From the NCBI GenBank assembly GCA_004000625.1, contig SAUS01000022.1:1-35037 (forward strand): a stretch of 35,037 bases of DNA. Reading direction: 5' to 3'. This DNA is from Candidatus Cibiobacter qucibialis (GTDB lineage: Bacteria; Bacillota; Clostridia; Oscillospirales; Ruminococcaceae). Every line of letters begins with the position of its first letter. Within the stretch, counting starts at the first letter, position 1. Shown in pieces: positions 14,617 to 22,806 of this stretch. The notes beneath the pieces were generated by a model that had not been told where the DNA came from, ran no database searches, and saw only the letters and a list, made by a program, of their open reading frames with translations. A program made the position numbers and the translations under genes.

Positions 14617-16521
14617 ATGGCAATGCATCAGTTTAAGGCCGAGAGCAAAAAGCTGCTTGACCTGATGATCAATTCTATTTATACCAACCGCGAGATCTTC
14701 CTGCGCGAGCTGATCTCCAACGCATCGGATGCCTGCGACAAGCTGTATTTCAAGAGCCTGACGGACACCTCCATCAACGTAAAAAAAGAAGACCTGCACA
14801 TTCATATTGCAGCCGACAAAGAGAACCGCACCCTGACCATCAGCGATAACGGCATTGGCATGACTAAGGATGAGCTGGAAAAGAACCTTGGCACCATTGC
14901 CCGCTCCGGCAGCCAGGACTTTAAGGCAAACAATCAGAACGAGAATATTGACATCATCGGTCAGTTCGGCGTTGGCTTCTACTCCGCTTTCATGGTTGCC
15001 AGCAAGGTGACCGTTGTTTCCCGTGCGGAGGGCAGCGAGGAAACCTGGCAGTGGTCGTCCTCCGGCGTGGAGGGATACACCCTGACCGAAGCCGAAAAGC
15101 CGGAAGTTGGCACCGAGATCACCCTGGTGCTGAAAGAGGACACCGAAACCGACAAATACAGCGAATATCTGGACGAGTACACCATCTCCGGCCTGGTCAA
15201 GAAGTACAGCGATTACATCCGCTACCCCATTACCATGTACCGCGAGAAGAGCCGCCAGAAGCCGAAGCCGGAGGACGCCGGTGACGACTATAAGCCGGAG
15301 TACGAAACCTACACCGAGCTGGAAACCCTGAACAGCATGGTGCCCATCTGGAAGCGCGATAAGAAAGATGTAAAGCCGGAAGAATACAACGAGTTCTACA
15401 AGAGCAAGTTCATGGATTATTCCGACCCGCTGCGCGTGATTACCAGCCGCACCGAGGGCACCGCAACCTACACCGCCCTGCTGTTTGTGCCCGGCCAGAC
15501 GCCGTATGATTACTACACCAAGGAGTACGAAAAGGGTCTGGCCCTGTATGCTTCCGGCGTTATGATCATGGAAAAATGCGCTGACCTGCTGCCGGATTAC
15601 TTCAGCTTTATCAAGGGCGTTGTGGACAGCGAGGACCTGAGCCTGAACATCAGCCGTGAAACGCTGCAGAAGGACGGCCAGGTAAAGCTGATCCGCAACA
15701 GCCTGGAAAAGAAGATCAAGAACGAACTGCACGCCATGCTGGTGAACGACCGCGAAAAGTACGAAACCTTCTGGAAAGCATTTGGCCGCCAGATCAAGTT
15801 TGGTATTTACGGCGATTACGGCATGCACAAAGACCTGCTTTCCGACCTGCTGATGTTCTACTCTGCCAAGGAGCAGAAGCTCATCACGCTGGATGAATAC
15901 ATTGAGAAGATGCCGGAAGGCCAGAAGGCCATTTACTTTGCCGCCGGTGACGAGGCGGCCCGCCTGGGCAAACTGCCCAACGCACAGCTGGTGCTGAGCA
16001 AGGGCTATGACCTGCTGCTGTGCAGCGAGGATGTGGATGAATTCTGCCTGCAGATCATGCACGACTACAAGGAAAAGGAATTCAAAAACATCAACTCCGG
16101 CGATCTGGGCCTGGAAACCGAGGATGAAAAGAAGGCTGCCGAGGAGACCGCAACCGAAAACAAGGACCTGTTTGAGGAGATCAAGAAGGCCCTGAACGGC
16201 AAGATCAAAGATGTGAAGGTCAACCCGACTTTGCAGGATCACCCGGTATCGCTTTCCAGCGAGGGCGGTATTTCCATGGAGATGGAAAAGATCCTGCGCA
16301 AGATGCCTGCCGGCGGCGAGGGCATGGAGAGCACCAAGGTGCTGGAGCTGAACCCCAACCACGCCGTGTTCGGTGCGCTGAAAGCCGCTCATGAGGCCGG
16401 TGACACCGACAAGATCAATAAGTACGCCGAGCTGCTGTACGACCAGGCCCTGCTGATTGAGGGCCTGCCGCTGGAAGACCCCGTTGCCTACGCACAGCTG
16501 GTCTGCGACCTGATGAAGTAA
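14617..16521 (+). CDS. htpG: Chaperone HtpG (bacterial Hsp90)
   Basis: A 634-residue cytosolic ATP-dependent chaperone that works as a homodimer. The GHKL ATPase motifs are all present: EIFLRELISNASDACDKL (helix with the catalytic Glu), DNGIGMT and GQFGVGFYSAF. The middle domain follows with NISRETLQ, and the C-terminal dimer domain ends at LVCDLMK. A charged stretch near 510-530 (ETEDEKKAAEETATENKDLFEE) links middle and C-terminal domains. ATG at 14617 was chosen for its GTGAGG ribosome site at 14600-14605; ATG at 14623 is a possible alternative. CIRCE control is visible upstream. A family A repeat and then a terminator follow the stop codon. Confidence 0.96.
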   Translation: MAMHQFKAESKKLLDLMINSIYTNREIFLRELISNASDACDKLYFKSLTDTSINVKKEDLHIHIAADKENRTLTISDNGIGMTKDELEKNLGTIARSGSQDFKANNQNENIDIIGQFGVGFYSAFMVASKVTVVSRAEGSEETWQWSSSGVEGYTLTEAEKPEVGTEITLVLKEDTETDKYSEYLDEYTISGLVKKYSDYIRYPITMYREKSRQKPKPEDAGDDYKPEYETYTELETLNSMVPIWKRDKKDVKPEEYNEFYKSKFMDYSDPLRVITSRTEGTATYTALLFVPGQTPYDYYTKEYEKGLALYASGVMIMEKCADLLPDYFSFIKGVVDSEDLSLNISRETLQKDGQVKLIRNSLEKKIKNELHAMLVNDREKYETFWKAFGRQIKFGIYGDYGMHKDLLSDLLMFYSAKEQKLITLDEYIEKMPEGQKAIYFAAGDEAARLGKLPNAQLVLSKGYDLLLCSEDVDEFCLQIMHDYKEKEFKNINSGDLGLETEDEKKAAEETATENKDLFEEIKKALNGKIKDVKVNPTLQDHPVSLSSEGGISMEMEKILRKMPAGGEGMESTKVLELNPNHAVFGALKAAHEAGDTDKINKYAELLYDQALLIEGLPLEDPVAYAQLVCDLMK

Positions 16522-16552
16522 TGGCAGCCAGGCTTTATGCCAGACAATCTAA

Positions 16553-16724
16553 GGCAACACCGCACAATTCCCGCCTGACGGCTTAAGCACCGCTCCGGCG
16601 GCTGCGGCACGGCATCTGCGTTGTCAAAATGCTCGATAATACATCCAGTATTATCTGCGCTTTTGGCTTAGCAGCTGCCGTGCCTCGCTCGCCGTATCGG
16701 CACTTAGAATTATGCGGTATTGCC
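16553..16724. repeat. Family A foldback repeat, copy 2 (complete, MITE-like)
   Basis: A 172-bp element with imperfect inverted ends, GGCAACACCGCACAATTC and (reversed) GGCAATACCGCATAATTC, matching at 16 of 18 bases. The arms continue to pair imperfectly inward, so the element is one large foldback. It matches copy 3 (30060-30231) in reverse complement along its whole length and has the same length. It carries no gene. It lies between the htpG stop codon and its terminator, so it is part of the htpG 3' UTR. Confidence 0.9.
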
Positions 16725-16734
16725 ATAGCATAAC

Positions 16735-16792
16735 AATCCCCCGCCGGGCGGTGCTGCAAAGTGCTTTGCCCGGCGGGGGATTTGTTTTTTGG
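16735..16792 (+). terminator. Terminator of htpG, possibly bidirectional
   Basis: AATCCCCCGCCGGGC (16735-16749) pairs perfectly with GCCCGGCGGGGGATT (16768-16782), followed by TGTTTTTT. The convergent histidine kinase gene ends 4 bases beyond, and A-rich sequence lies on that side too, so it may serve both. Confidence 0.9.
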
Positions 16793-16795
16793 GTA

Positions 16796-18175
16796 TTATT
16801 TTTCGTTTTCGTCCTTGGCCAGTGGCAGCTGCATCATCACTTTTGCACCGTGGGGGTCCCGGTTGACAAACTGCACGCTGCCGCCGTGGGCGTTTATGAT
16901 TTGCTCCACCACATGCAGGCCCAGAATATGCGGGGCGTTCTCCCCTTCCGGTTCGCCGTTCAGCACGGCCAGCACGCTTTGCGGGTAGCCGGTGCCGTCA
17001 TCCTGTATGGTCAGGTGCAGCGTTGTTTCGTCGGCATCCGCGTGGAAAGCCAGCGTGATCGGCCCCGCATTATGGCGCACGGCGTTTTGCAGCACATTTT
17101 CCAGCGCACGGGTCAGCAGAGCGGCATCAGCGTGCAGGATGGCGGTTTCTACTGCCGGGGTAATGCTGCAATCCAGTGTGCAGCGGGCGGCCAGGGGGTT
17201 CTCACAAAAAGCCGCCACCACCCGGCGCAAAAACGGCCCCGCCTGGGTGGACCGGCGGCGCAGGGGCTGGGCGCCGTATTGCAGCTTGCTGGTCAGGTTC
17301 AGGTCCTCAATCAGGCTGCGGATTTTTTCGCACTGGGTGCAGATGCCGCCCGCTTTCTGTCTGGCTGCTGCGGGCAGGGTGGCATCCCGCTGCAGCTGTT
17401 CCGCCCAGCCCAGGATCAGTGCCAGCGGAGTGCGGATATCATGGCTGACCCCGGCGATCCACTCGGTTCGGGCGGTATCCCGCCGAGCAATGATCTCATT
17501 GCGGCGGCGCAGCTGCTCGCTGGTTTCGTTCAGCTTTTGGGCAAGCTCCCCCGCAAAGCCGGCGGCAGGCAGGCTGACCGTACCGCCCTGCGCCAAGGTA
17601 TCCAGCCCGGCTGTTACGGTTTGCAGGCTTTTGATCCCGCGCCAGCTGAAGAACAGGCAGCACCCCAACACCACCAGCAGGAGCTCCACCATGGTGGGCT
17701 GAATGCTTTTGGCCAGCATCACTATCATTTTTTGCTTCATGTCGATGTTATACTTCCAGCAGGTTCCAACCGGTTCCGCCACAACAAACAGCCCGTAATC
17801 CGCCGCCCAGCACTGCACGGGGTAATCGGCCAGGTACCAGTGGGAGAACACGGCAACTTCCGATGCCGTGTACCGGTGATTCAGCTTTTGCGGCAGGTCT
17901 TGCTGCCAGATGACATTGCCATTATCGTCCAGCACCATGGCCCAGGCATAGCCCTGCATCCATTCCGCCGGGGTATGTTCCCGACCCCATTGCAGGCCGG
18001 TTTCGGTTTGCTTTAGGGCATCAGCCAAGGCGCCGACCCGGTAGCCTGTTGCATCCACCGCGTTGGACTTGAACCCCACATAAAAAATCTGCCCCACCAG
18101 CAAACCGCCCACCAGCAACACAATAGCGGCTGTAGCCAGCACATAGCGGCGGATCAGGGCTGCAAAAGTTTTCAT
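16796..18175 (-). CDS. Sensor histidine kinase of lantibiotic-responsive type
   Basis: A 459-residue membrane kinase. Helix 1 spans about 11-33 and helix 2 about 160-177, leaving an extracytoplasmic sensor domain of about 125 residues that includes HWYLADYPVQCW and GLFVVAEPVG. This sensor layout resembles kinases beside CprABC- and BcrABC-type transporters. A linker follows, then the H-box with H245 in GVSHDIRTPL, an N-box region, and the G-boxes DDGTGYP and HILGLHVVEQ. It should phosphorylate the adjacent response regulator. Its ATG overlaps the regulator stop codon by four bases, so the two are co-translated. The ligand, probably a cationic antimicrobial peptide, is inferred from context only. 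Confidence 0.9.
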   Translation of the reverse strand: MKTFAALIRRYVLATAAIVLLVGGLLVGQIFYVGFKSNAVDATGYRVGALADALKQTETGLQWGREHTPAEWMQGYAWAMVLDDNGNVIWQQDLPQKLNHRYTASEVAVFSHWYLADYPVQCWAADYGLFVVAEPVGTCWKYNIDMKQKMIVMLAKSIQPTMVELLLVVLGCCLFFSWRGIKSLQTVTAGLDTLAQGGTVSLPAAGFAGELAQKLNETSEQLRRRNEIIARRDTARTEWIAGVSHDIRTPLALILGWAEQLQRDATLPAAARQKAGGICTQCEKIRSLIEDLNLTSKLQYGAQPLRRRSTQAGPFLRRVVAAFCENPLAARCTLDCSITPAVETAILHADAALLTRALENVLQNAVRHNAGPITLAFHADADETTLHLTIQDDGTGYPQSVLAVLNGEPEGENAPHILGLHVVEQIINAHGGSVQFVNRDPHGAKVMMQLPLAKDENEK

Positions 18176-18891
18176 TGTGCGCTCTCCTCTGCCAATTTAT
18201 AGCCGATGCCCCGCACCGTTAAAAGGTACTGCGGCTTGCTGGGGTTGGGTTCCAGCTTTTCCCGCAGGTGGCGGATGTGAACATTCAGGCTGTTCTCGTA
18301 CCCGTAATAGTCTGCCCCCCACACGGCTTCGCACACCGCGTCATAAGTAACGATATGGCCGCGGTTTTCGGCCAGCTTTTGCAGCAGAGCGCGCTCGGTG
18401 GCCGTCAGGGGCTGGGCGGTGCCATCCGGCAGGCGGACCAAAGCATCGGCCAGATACACCGTGCGCTGGCCCAGCTGGAGCGTTTTTGCGGCAGCCCGCC
18501 ACAGTTCGCCCCGATAGCAGCGCTGCAAAATGCGCTGGATGCGCAGCAAAAGCTCCTGCGTTAAAAACGGCTTGGTCAGGTAGTCGTCCGCGCCCAGGCC
18601 CAGACCAAACAGCCGGTCGGCGTCAGCATCGCGGGCAGAAAGAAAAAGCGCCGGGATATCCGCCATGCTGTGCAGCGTGCGGAACAGGGTAAAGCCGTCC
18701 CCATCCGGCAGGTTGATGTCCAAAATCATCAGGTCCGGGCGGTTGGCGGCAAATGCCGCTTGGGCCGCTGCGCAGCCGGTGCAGGCGGTCAGCTGGTTGT
18801 AGCCGGTGCTGCGCAGCGCCGTGGTAACAAGGTTCAGCAGATCCTGGTTGTCATCCACAATCAAAATTTTAGCATCATAAATGGTTTGCAT
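18172..18891 (-). CDS. OmpR-family response regulator
   Basis: A 239-residue DNA-binding regulator. The receiver domain has the acidic pair D13/D14, the phosphorylation site D58 in LMILDINLPDGDG, and the conserved Lys in YLTKPF. The C-terminal winged helix carries the OmpR signature NSLNVHIRHLREKLEP and the YLLTVRGIGYKL strand. It overlaps the kinase gene by four bases and is divergent from the ABC transporter genes, which are its likely targets. OmpR-type proteins bind direct repeats with about 11-bp period, and such repeats are present upstream (18961-19000). Confidence 0.93.
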   Translation of the reverse strand: MQTIYDAKILIVDDNQDLLNLVTTALRSTGYNQLTACTGCAAAQAAFAANRPDLMILDINLPDGDGFTLFRTLHSMADIPALFLSARDADADRLFGLGLGADDYLTKPFLTQELLLRIQRILQRCYRGELWRAAAKTLQLGQRTVYLADALVRLPDGTAQPLTATERALLQKLAENRGHIVTYDAVCEAVWGADYYGYENSLNVHIRHLREKLEPNPSKPQYLLTVRGIGYKLAEESAQ

Positions 18892-18915
18892 GGGTGCGCC
18901 CCCCTTTGTGCTTTT

Positions 18916-18944
18916 ATTATAATACGAGCACCGGGCTGCCGATA
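18916..18944 (-). promoter_or_regulatory. Promoter of response regulator and kinase genes
   Basis: On the minus strand a perfect TATAAT (18921-18916) with a poor -35, TATCGG (18944-18939), 17 bases upstream. A good -10 with a weak -35 fits an activated, possibly self-regulated promoter. Confidence 0.55.
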
Positions 18945-18960
18945 GAGCCGCCGGGCAGAA

Positions 18961-19000
18961 TTAAGCTAAACTTAAGCTGGGCTTTGTGGCAGGTTAAGGT
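18961..19000 (+). promoter_or_regulatory. Phased direct repeats, likely response-regulator binding sites
   Basis: TTAAGCT at 18961-18967 and 18972-18978 (11-bp period), and TTAAGGT at 18994-19000, a further 22 bp on. One helical turn spacing is what OmpR-family dimers bind. The repeats lie upstream of both the regulator promoter and the ABC transporter genes. Confidence 0.65.
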
Positions 19001-19052
19001 CGGCGTGTTACCATGCCTTTGTTCCCAAAAGATGAACAAAGGAGTGTTAGCC

Positions 19053-19976
19053 ATGCAATATGTAATTGAAACAAAACGGCTGTGCAAAACCTATGGTGGC
19101 CGCACCGTGGTTCACAATCTGGACCTGCATGTTCCGCAGGGGTGTGTGTATGGTTTTATTGGGCCAAATGGCGCGGGTAAATCTACCAGCATGAAAATGC
19201 TGCTGGGGCTGGTTCACCCCACGGCGGGCAGCGTGGCTCTGCTGGGCCGCACATTGACGGAGCGTACCCGGCTGGAGCTGCTGCGCCAGACCGGCAGTTT
19301 GATTGAGTCGCCATCCGGCTACCTGCACCTTACTGCGCAGGAAAACCTTGAAATTGTAGCCGACCTGAAAGGCGTGCCCTACAAAGACATCGACCGCGTG
19401 CTGGAAATTGTACACCTGCAGGCAGACCGAAAGCGCAAGGTGGGGCAGTATTCCCTTGGCATGAAACAGCGCCTGGGCATTGCCATGGCTCTGCTGGGCA
19501 GCCCCAGGCTGCTGATCCTGGATGAACCCACCAACGGTCTTGACCCGGCTGGCATCCAGGAAATGCGTGCATTGATCCACGATATGCCAGATGCCTGCGG
19601 TGCCACGGTGCTGATTTCCAGCCATTTGCTGGGCGAGATGGAGCAGATTGTGAGCCAGGTGGGCATCATCAACCACGGCCAGCTGCTGTTTGAAGGCCCG
19701 CTGGCGGAATTGCAGCGCCACAGCCGCGGCAATGTTGTTCTGCGCCTGCTGGCTCCGGACCGCGGGGCCGCCGTGCTGCGCCGCTACGGCCTGACCCCGC
19801 AGCCTGCGGACAACGGCTGCCTGCTGCCCACCATGGAGGATGCCCGCCTGGCCGCGCTGGTGCAGGATCTTGCCGCCGAGGGGGCCGGGGTGGTTGGCGT
19901 GGAGCGGCAGACCAAGAATCTGGAAGAAATTTTCCTGAGCCTGACCAACACGCAAACCGGCAAGGAGGTGGGCTGA
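19053..19976 (+). CDS. ABC transporter ATPase, BcrA/CprA lantibiotic-resistance type
   Basis: A 307-residue cytoplasmic ATPase that powers the two permeases encoded next. Walker A GPNGAGKST is at 37-45, the signature is YSLGMKQRLG, Walker B is LLILDEPTNGLDP, and the H-loop SSHLLGEME follows. The length and the DPAGIQEMRALI segment place it in the BcrA/DrrA group, in which lantibiotic-immunity ATPases fall. The ATG at 19053 has AAAGGAG at 19038-19044; the frame is open further upstream through the control region but without a ribosome site. The role is probably removal of a lantibiotic or other cationic peptide from the membrane. Confidence 0.93.
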   Translation: MQYVIETKRLCKTYGGRTVVHNLDLHVPQGCVYGFIGPNGAGKSTSMKMLLGLVHPTAGSVALLGRTLTERTRLELLRQTGSLIESPSGYLHLTAQENLEIVADLKGVPYKDIDRVLEIVHLQADRKRKVGQYSLGMKQRLGIAMALLGSPRLLILDEPTNGLDPAGIQEMRALIHDMPDACGATVLISSHLLGEMEQIVSQVGIINHGQLLFEGPLAELQRHSRGNVVLRLLAPDRGAAVLRRYGLTPQPADNGCLLPTMEDARLAALVQDLAAEGAGVVGVERQTKNLEEIFLSLTNTQTGKEVG

Positions 19977-19977
19977 C

Positions 19978-20733
19978 ATGTACACAAGCATCCGCGCCGA
20001 GCTGCAAAAGGCCTGCCGCCGGCATGATCTGATTGTCTGCCTGCTGGTGCCGGTCATGGCGCTGCTTTGGTGCCAGTCCGCTGCGCCGACCGGTGCTGAC
20101 GAGCTGGCATCCGCTTATAGTGCCCTGTTTTACAGCCTGCCTATCATCAATACCATTTTAATGCCGTTGGCCATGGCGATTCTGGCAAGCAGGCTTTGGG
20201 ATGTGGAAGTCAAAGGCTGTACGCCCAAACTGCTGTATACCCTGCAAAGCCGCCGCAGCCTGTTTGCCGCAAAGGCAGCGCTGGGGCTGGCGGAGATCTT
20301 TTTGATCGTCACGCTGGAAGCTGCGGGCGCCCCGCTGATCGGGCACTTGCAGCATTACACGCAGCCCTACCCCGCCGCAGGCCAGGCTGCCTATCTCTGG
20401 GGCTGCACCTTTGCCGTGGACTGCATGATTTTTTTCTCTGAGCTGCTTTTGACAGTGCTGCTGGCCAATCCCCTGCCCGCTTTGTGTGTGGGCATTCTTG
20501 GCACGCTGCTGGGACTGTTCAGTGCCTTTATGCCGGCATGGGTCGGCTATTTTGTGCCGTGGGGGTATTTTATCCCTCTGAACACCTACCGGATTGCGGA
20601 CTGGGACCAGGCCAGCAAAGTAGTCACCTACATGATTGTGCCGTTCCGGTGGCCGCTGCTGGTTGCCACGGTGGTTTTGGCCGGTATTTTGTTTTTTGCC
20701 GCGTGGTATGCCATGCGGAACAAGGAGGTGTGA
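19978..20733 (+). CDS. ABC transporter permease, MutE/EpiE-like lantibiotic immunity type
   Basis: A 251-residue membrane protein with about six helices. The N-terminus IRAELQKACRRHD, then a first helix, and the conserved segment SRLWDVEVKGCTPKLL after the second helix match permeases of lantibiotic-immunity ABC transporters. The start codon follows the ATPase stop by one base, with AAGGAGG at 19963-19969, so the genes are co-translated. With the ATPase and the next permease it should form one transporter. Assignment to the MutE side and not the MutG side rests on gene order and is tentative. Confidence 0.85.
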   Translation: MYTSIRAELQKACRRHDLIVCLLVPVMALLWCQSAAPTGADELASAYSALFYSLPIINTILMPLAMAILASRLWDVEVKGCTPKLLYTLQSRRSLFAAKAALGLAEIFLIVTLEAAGAPLIGHLQHYTQPYPAAGQAAYLWGCTFAVDCMIFFSELLLTVLLANPLPALCVGILGTLLGLFSAFMPAWVGYFVPWGYFIPLNTYRIADWDQASKVVTYMIVPFRWPLLVATVVLAGILFFAAWYAMRNKEV

Positions 20734-20736
20734 CCC

Positions 20737-21474
20737 ATGCTGCTGCGTTGTATCCGTGCAGAAAACCGCAAACTGCACGCTTCGCCCATCTGGTTTATGT
20801 TTTTTATTCTGCCCATCATTTCCGCCGGGTACGGAACCTTCAACTACCTGCAAAACCTTGAAATTTTGCGGGACGGCTGGTACAGTCTGTGGACCCAGCA
20901 CACACTATTTTACTCGCTGTTTTTCTTCCCCTGCATGGTGGCGGTATACGCGGCGTACCTGTGGCGGCTGGAGCACATAGGCCACAACTGGAACCTGATT
21001 ATGGCGGAGCCGGTGCCGCCCTTTTACCTGTTCCTTGCCAAGTTGCTTGTGGTGACAAAGCTGGTACTGCTGACTCAGGCATTTGTGTTTGTATTGTACT
21101 GGTTCTGCGGCCGGGTGTTCGCCGGGTTCACAGCGCCCCCGCCGGCCATTACCATCTTTTACCTGGTGCGCAGTGTACTGGGCGGGCTGGCCGTGGTGGC
21201 GGCGCAGCTGCTATTTTCCATGGTGATCCGCAGCTTTGCCTTGCCGGTGTTTTTGGGGCTGGCCGGGGGTGTTTCCGGCATGCTGCTGGCCAGCCGGGGC
21301 TACTGGTACGCCTGGCCCTATTGCCTGATGCAGCGCGGCATGAACGCTAACCAGAGCAGTGATATGCTGGCGGACAGCTACCTAGGCTTCACTTTGGCCT
21401 GTGTTGGCTGGCTGGCGCTGATTTTGCTTGCGGTCCAGCTGCTGTTGAGCCACCAGGATGTAAAGGTCCGGTAA
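20737..21474 (+). CDS. ABC transporter permease, MutG-like lantibiotic immunity type
   Basis: A 245-residue membrane protein with about six helices and the same design as the preceding permease: RAENRKLHASP at the N-terminus, a first helix, and AAYLWRLEHIGHNWNLIMAEPVP after the second helix, a segment typical of these permeases. The ATG is three bases after the stop of the preceding gene, with AAGGAGG overlapping that stop. It is the last gene of the transporter operon. No lantibiotic precursor or modification enzyme is present, so this is a resistance or sensing system and not a producer cluster. Confidence 0.85.
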   Translation: MLLRCIRAENRKLHASPIWFMFFILPIISAGYGTFNYLQNLEILRDGWYSLWTQHTLFYSLFFFPCMVAVYAAYLWRLEHIGHNWNLIMAEPVPPFYLFLAKLLVVTKLVLLTQAFVFVLYWFCGRVFAGFTAPPPAITIFYLVRSVLGGLAVVAAQLLFSMVIRSFALPVFLGLAGGVSGMLLASRGYWYAWPYCLMQRGMNANQSSDMLADSYLGFTLACVGWLALILLAVQLLLSHQDVKVR

Positions 21475-21577
21475 AGGCTGCACCGGCTTTGCCGCGCATT
21501 TTGACCGCTTTTGTAAAATTGCCTCAAAAAAAGTGGACGTTTTTGGGGGTTAATGGGTTTTATTTGCCGGGCAGGTA
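21475..21577 (+). other. Gap between transporter operon and pyrB promoter
   Basis: About 100 bases with no gene. A short CGGCTTTGCCG hairpin near 21484-21494 could end the transporter message, but the T-rich tail is weak. An A-run (near 21525) and a G/T-rich tract (near 21539-21560) follow. Confidence 0.4.
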
Positions 21578-21586
21578 TGATATAAT
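21578..21586 (+). promoter_or_regulatory. Extended -10 promoter of pyrBI
   Basis: TGATATAAT, an extended -10 element with a perfect TATAAT (21581-21586). No good -35 is present 17 bases upstream. It gives a leader of about 265 bases before the pyrB start codon. Confidence 0.65.
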
Positions 21587-21677
21587 AAGCCAGGTTTGCG
21601 GCCAGCTTTGCCGCACTGCCGGTTTGAACGTATTTCCCGAACGTGTGCCTGCCCCGCGCATGGCACCGTTTGACCAA

Positions 21678-21837
21678 GGTGTATCTGAAAAGTCGAAAAT
21701 ATCGTCTATTTCTACAAACACAGCGAGATTTTGCGTTAAAAAGCCTTGGAATCCACAAAGGATTCCGGCGGCTCTTTGCCTTACATCCTGCTTGTTTTTG
21801 CGAAATATCCGTCATTTTCTTTGTTTTCAGATACACC
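21678..21837. repeat. Family B foldback element in the pyrB leader (MITE-like)
   Basis: GGTGTATCTGAAAA (21678-21691) and TTTTCAGATACACC (21824-21837) are perfect 14-bp inverted ends of a 160-bp element. The arms keep matching imperfectly inward to a tip hairpin GGAATCC-ACAAA-GGATTCC near 21749-21767. It carries no gene. It differs in sequence from family A. Its right end stops a few bases before the pyrB ribosome site. Target-site duplication was not clear. Confidence 0.8.
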
Positions 21838-21858
21838 ATAAGGAAAGGATGGCTGTTG

Positions 21859-22806
21859 ATGAGACATTTGATTGATCCCCTTGACTTTACAAAGGAAGAA
21901 ACCCAAAAGCTGCTGGACCTTGCGGACCGCATCCATGATGACCCCGAAGCATACCAGGATGTAGCTGACCGCAAGCGCCTGGCCACACTGTTCTATGAGC
22001 CTTCCACCCGCACCCGCCTTTCGTTTGAATCGGCGATGCTGCGTTTGGGCGGCAAGGTGTTGGGTTTCCCGGATGCCGGTGTTTCCAGTGCTTCCAAGGG
22101 TGAAACCGTTGCGGATACCATCCGCATTATCAGCTGTTATGCGGATATTGCCGCCATGCGCCACCCCAAAGAGGGGGCCCCGCTGCGCGCTTCCCTTTAC
22201 AGCAAGATCCCGGTGATCAATGCCGGTGACGGCGGCCACAGCCACCCCACCCAGACCCTGTTGGACATGATGACCATCCGCCGCCGCAAGGGCCGTTTGG
22301 ACAACCTGACCATTGGTTTCTGCGGCGACCTGAAGTTTGGCCGCACGGTACATTCCCTCATCAAGAGCCTGGCCCGCTATGACAACGTAAAGTTTGTCCT
22401 GATCAGCCCCGAAGAACTGCGCGTGCCGGATTACATCATCAATGAAGTACTGGAGCCCCGCGGCATCCCCTACATTGAGACCCGCAACCTGGAAGGTGCT
22501 CTGCCGGACCTCGATATTTTGTACATGACCCGTGTGCAGCGCGAGCGCTTTTTCAATGAGGAAGATTACATCCGCCTGCGTGACAGCTACATCCTGACCG
22601 CCGAAAAGCTGAGCCTTGCCCCGGCGGACATGGCGGTGCTGCATCCCCTGCCGCGTGTGAACGAAATTACGCTGGATGTGGACGATGACCCGCGCGCCGC
22701 CTACTTTGAGCAGGCACAGAACGGCGTGTATGTGCGCATGGCTTTGATTATGACGCTGCTGGGGCTGAAAGACCCCAAAACCGGGGAGGTTGCTTTTGAA
22801 TGCTGA
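21859..22806 (+). CDS. pyrB: Aspartate carbamoyltransferase, catalytic chain
   Basis: A 315-residue cytosolic enzyme that joins carbamoyl phosphate and aspartate, the committed step of pyrimidine synthesis. The carbamoyl phosphate motif STRTR is at 49-53 and the shared-site Lys K80 lies in SSASKGET. HSHPTQTLLD and HPLPRVNEI are the other family motifs. The chosen ATG at 21859 has AAGGAAAGG upstream with about 10 bases spacing and begins MRHLIDPLDFTKEE, as in clostridial PyrB; the ATG at 21849 is out of frame and gives only nine codons. Its stop overlaps pyrI by seven bases. The long leader with a foldback element suggests RNA-level control, but no PyrR binding motif was seen. Confidence 0.96.
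   Translation: MRHLIDPLDFTKEETQKLLDLADRIHDDPEAYQDVADRKRLATLFYEPSTRTRLSFESAMLRLGGKVLGFPDAGVSSASKGETVADTIRIISCYADIAAMRHPKEGAPLRASLYSKIPVINAGDGGHSHPTQTLLDMMTIRRRKGRLDNLTIGFCGDLKFGRTVHSLIKSLARYDNVKFVLISPEELRVPDYIINEVLEPRGIPYIETRNLEGALPDLDILYMTRVQRERFFNEEDYIRLRDSYILTAEKLSLAPADMAVLHPLPRVNEITLDVDDDPRAAYFEQAQNGVYVRMALIMTLLGLKDPKTGEVAFEC

Noticed and set aside
14578..16392. 604-codon open frame antisense to htpG, and similar long antisense frames over gltBD
   Set aside because: They are opposite to strongly recognised genes, have no ribosome sites or recognisable domains, and are rich in residues expected from reversed codons.
21587..21858. PyrR-binding attenuator in the pyrB leader
   Set aside because: No match to the PyrR anti-antiterminator loop was seen and no T run follows a hairpin before pyrB.
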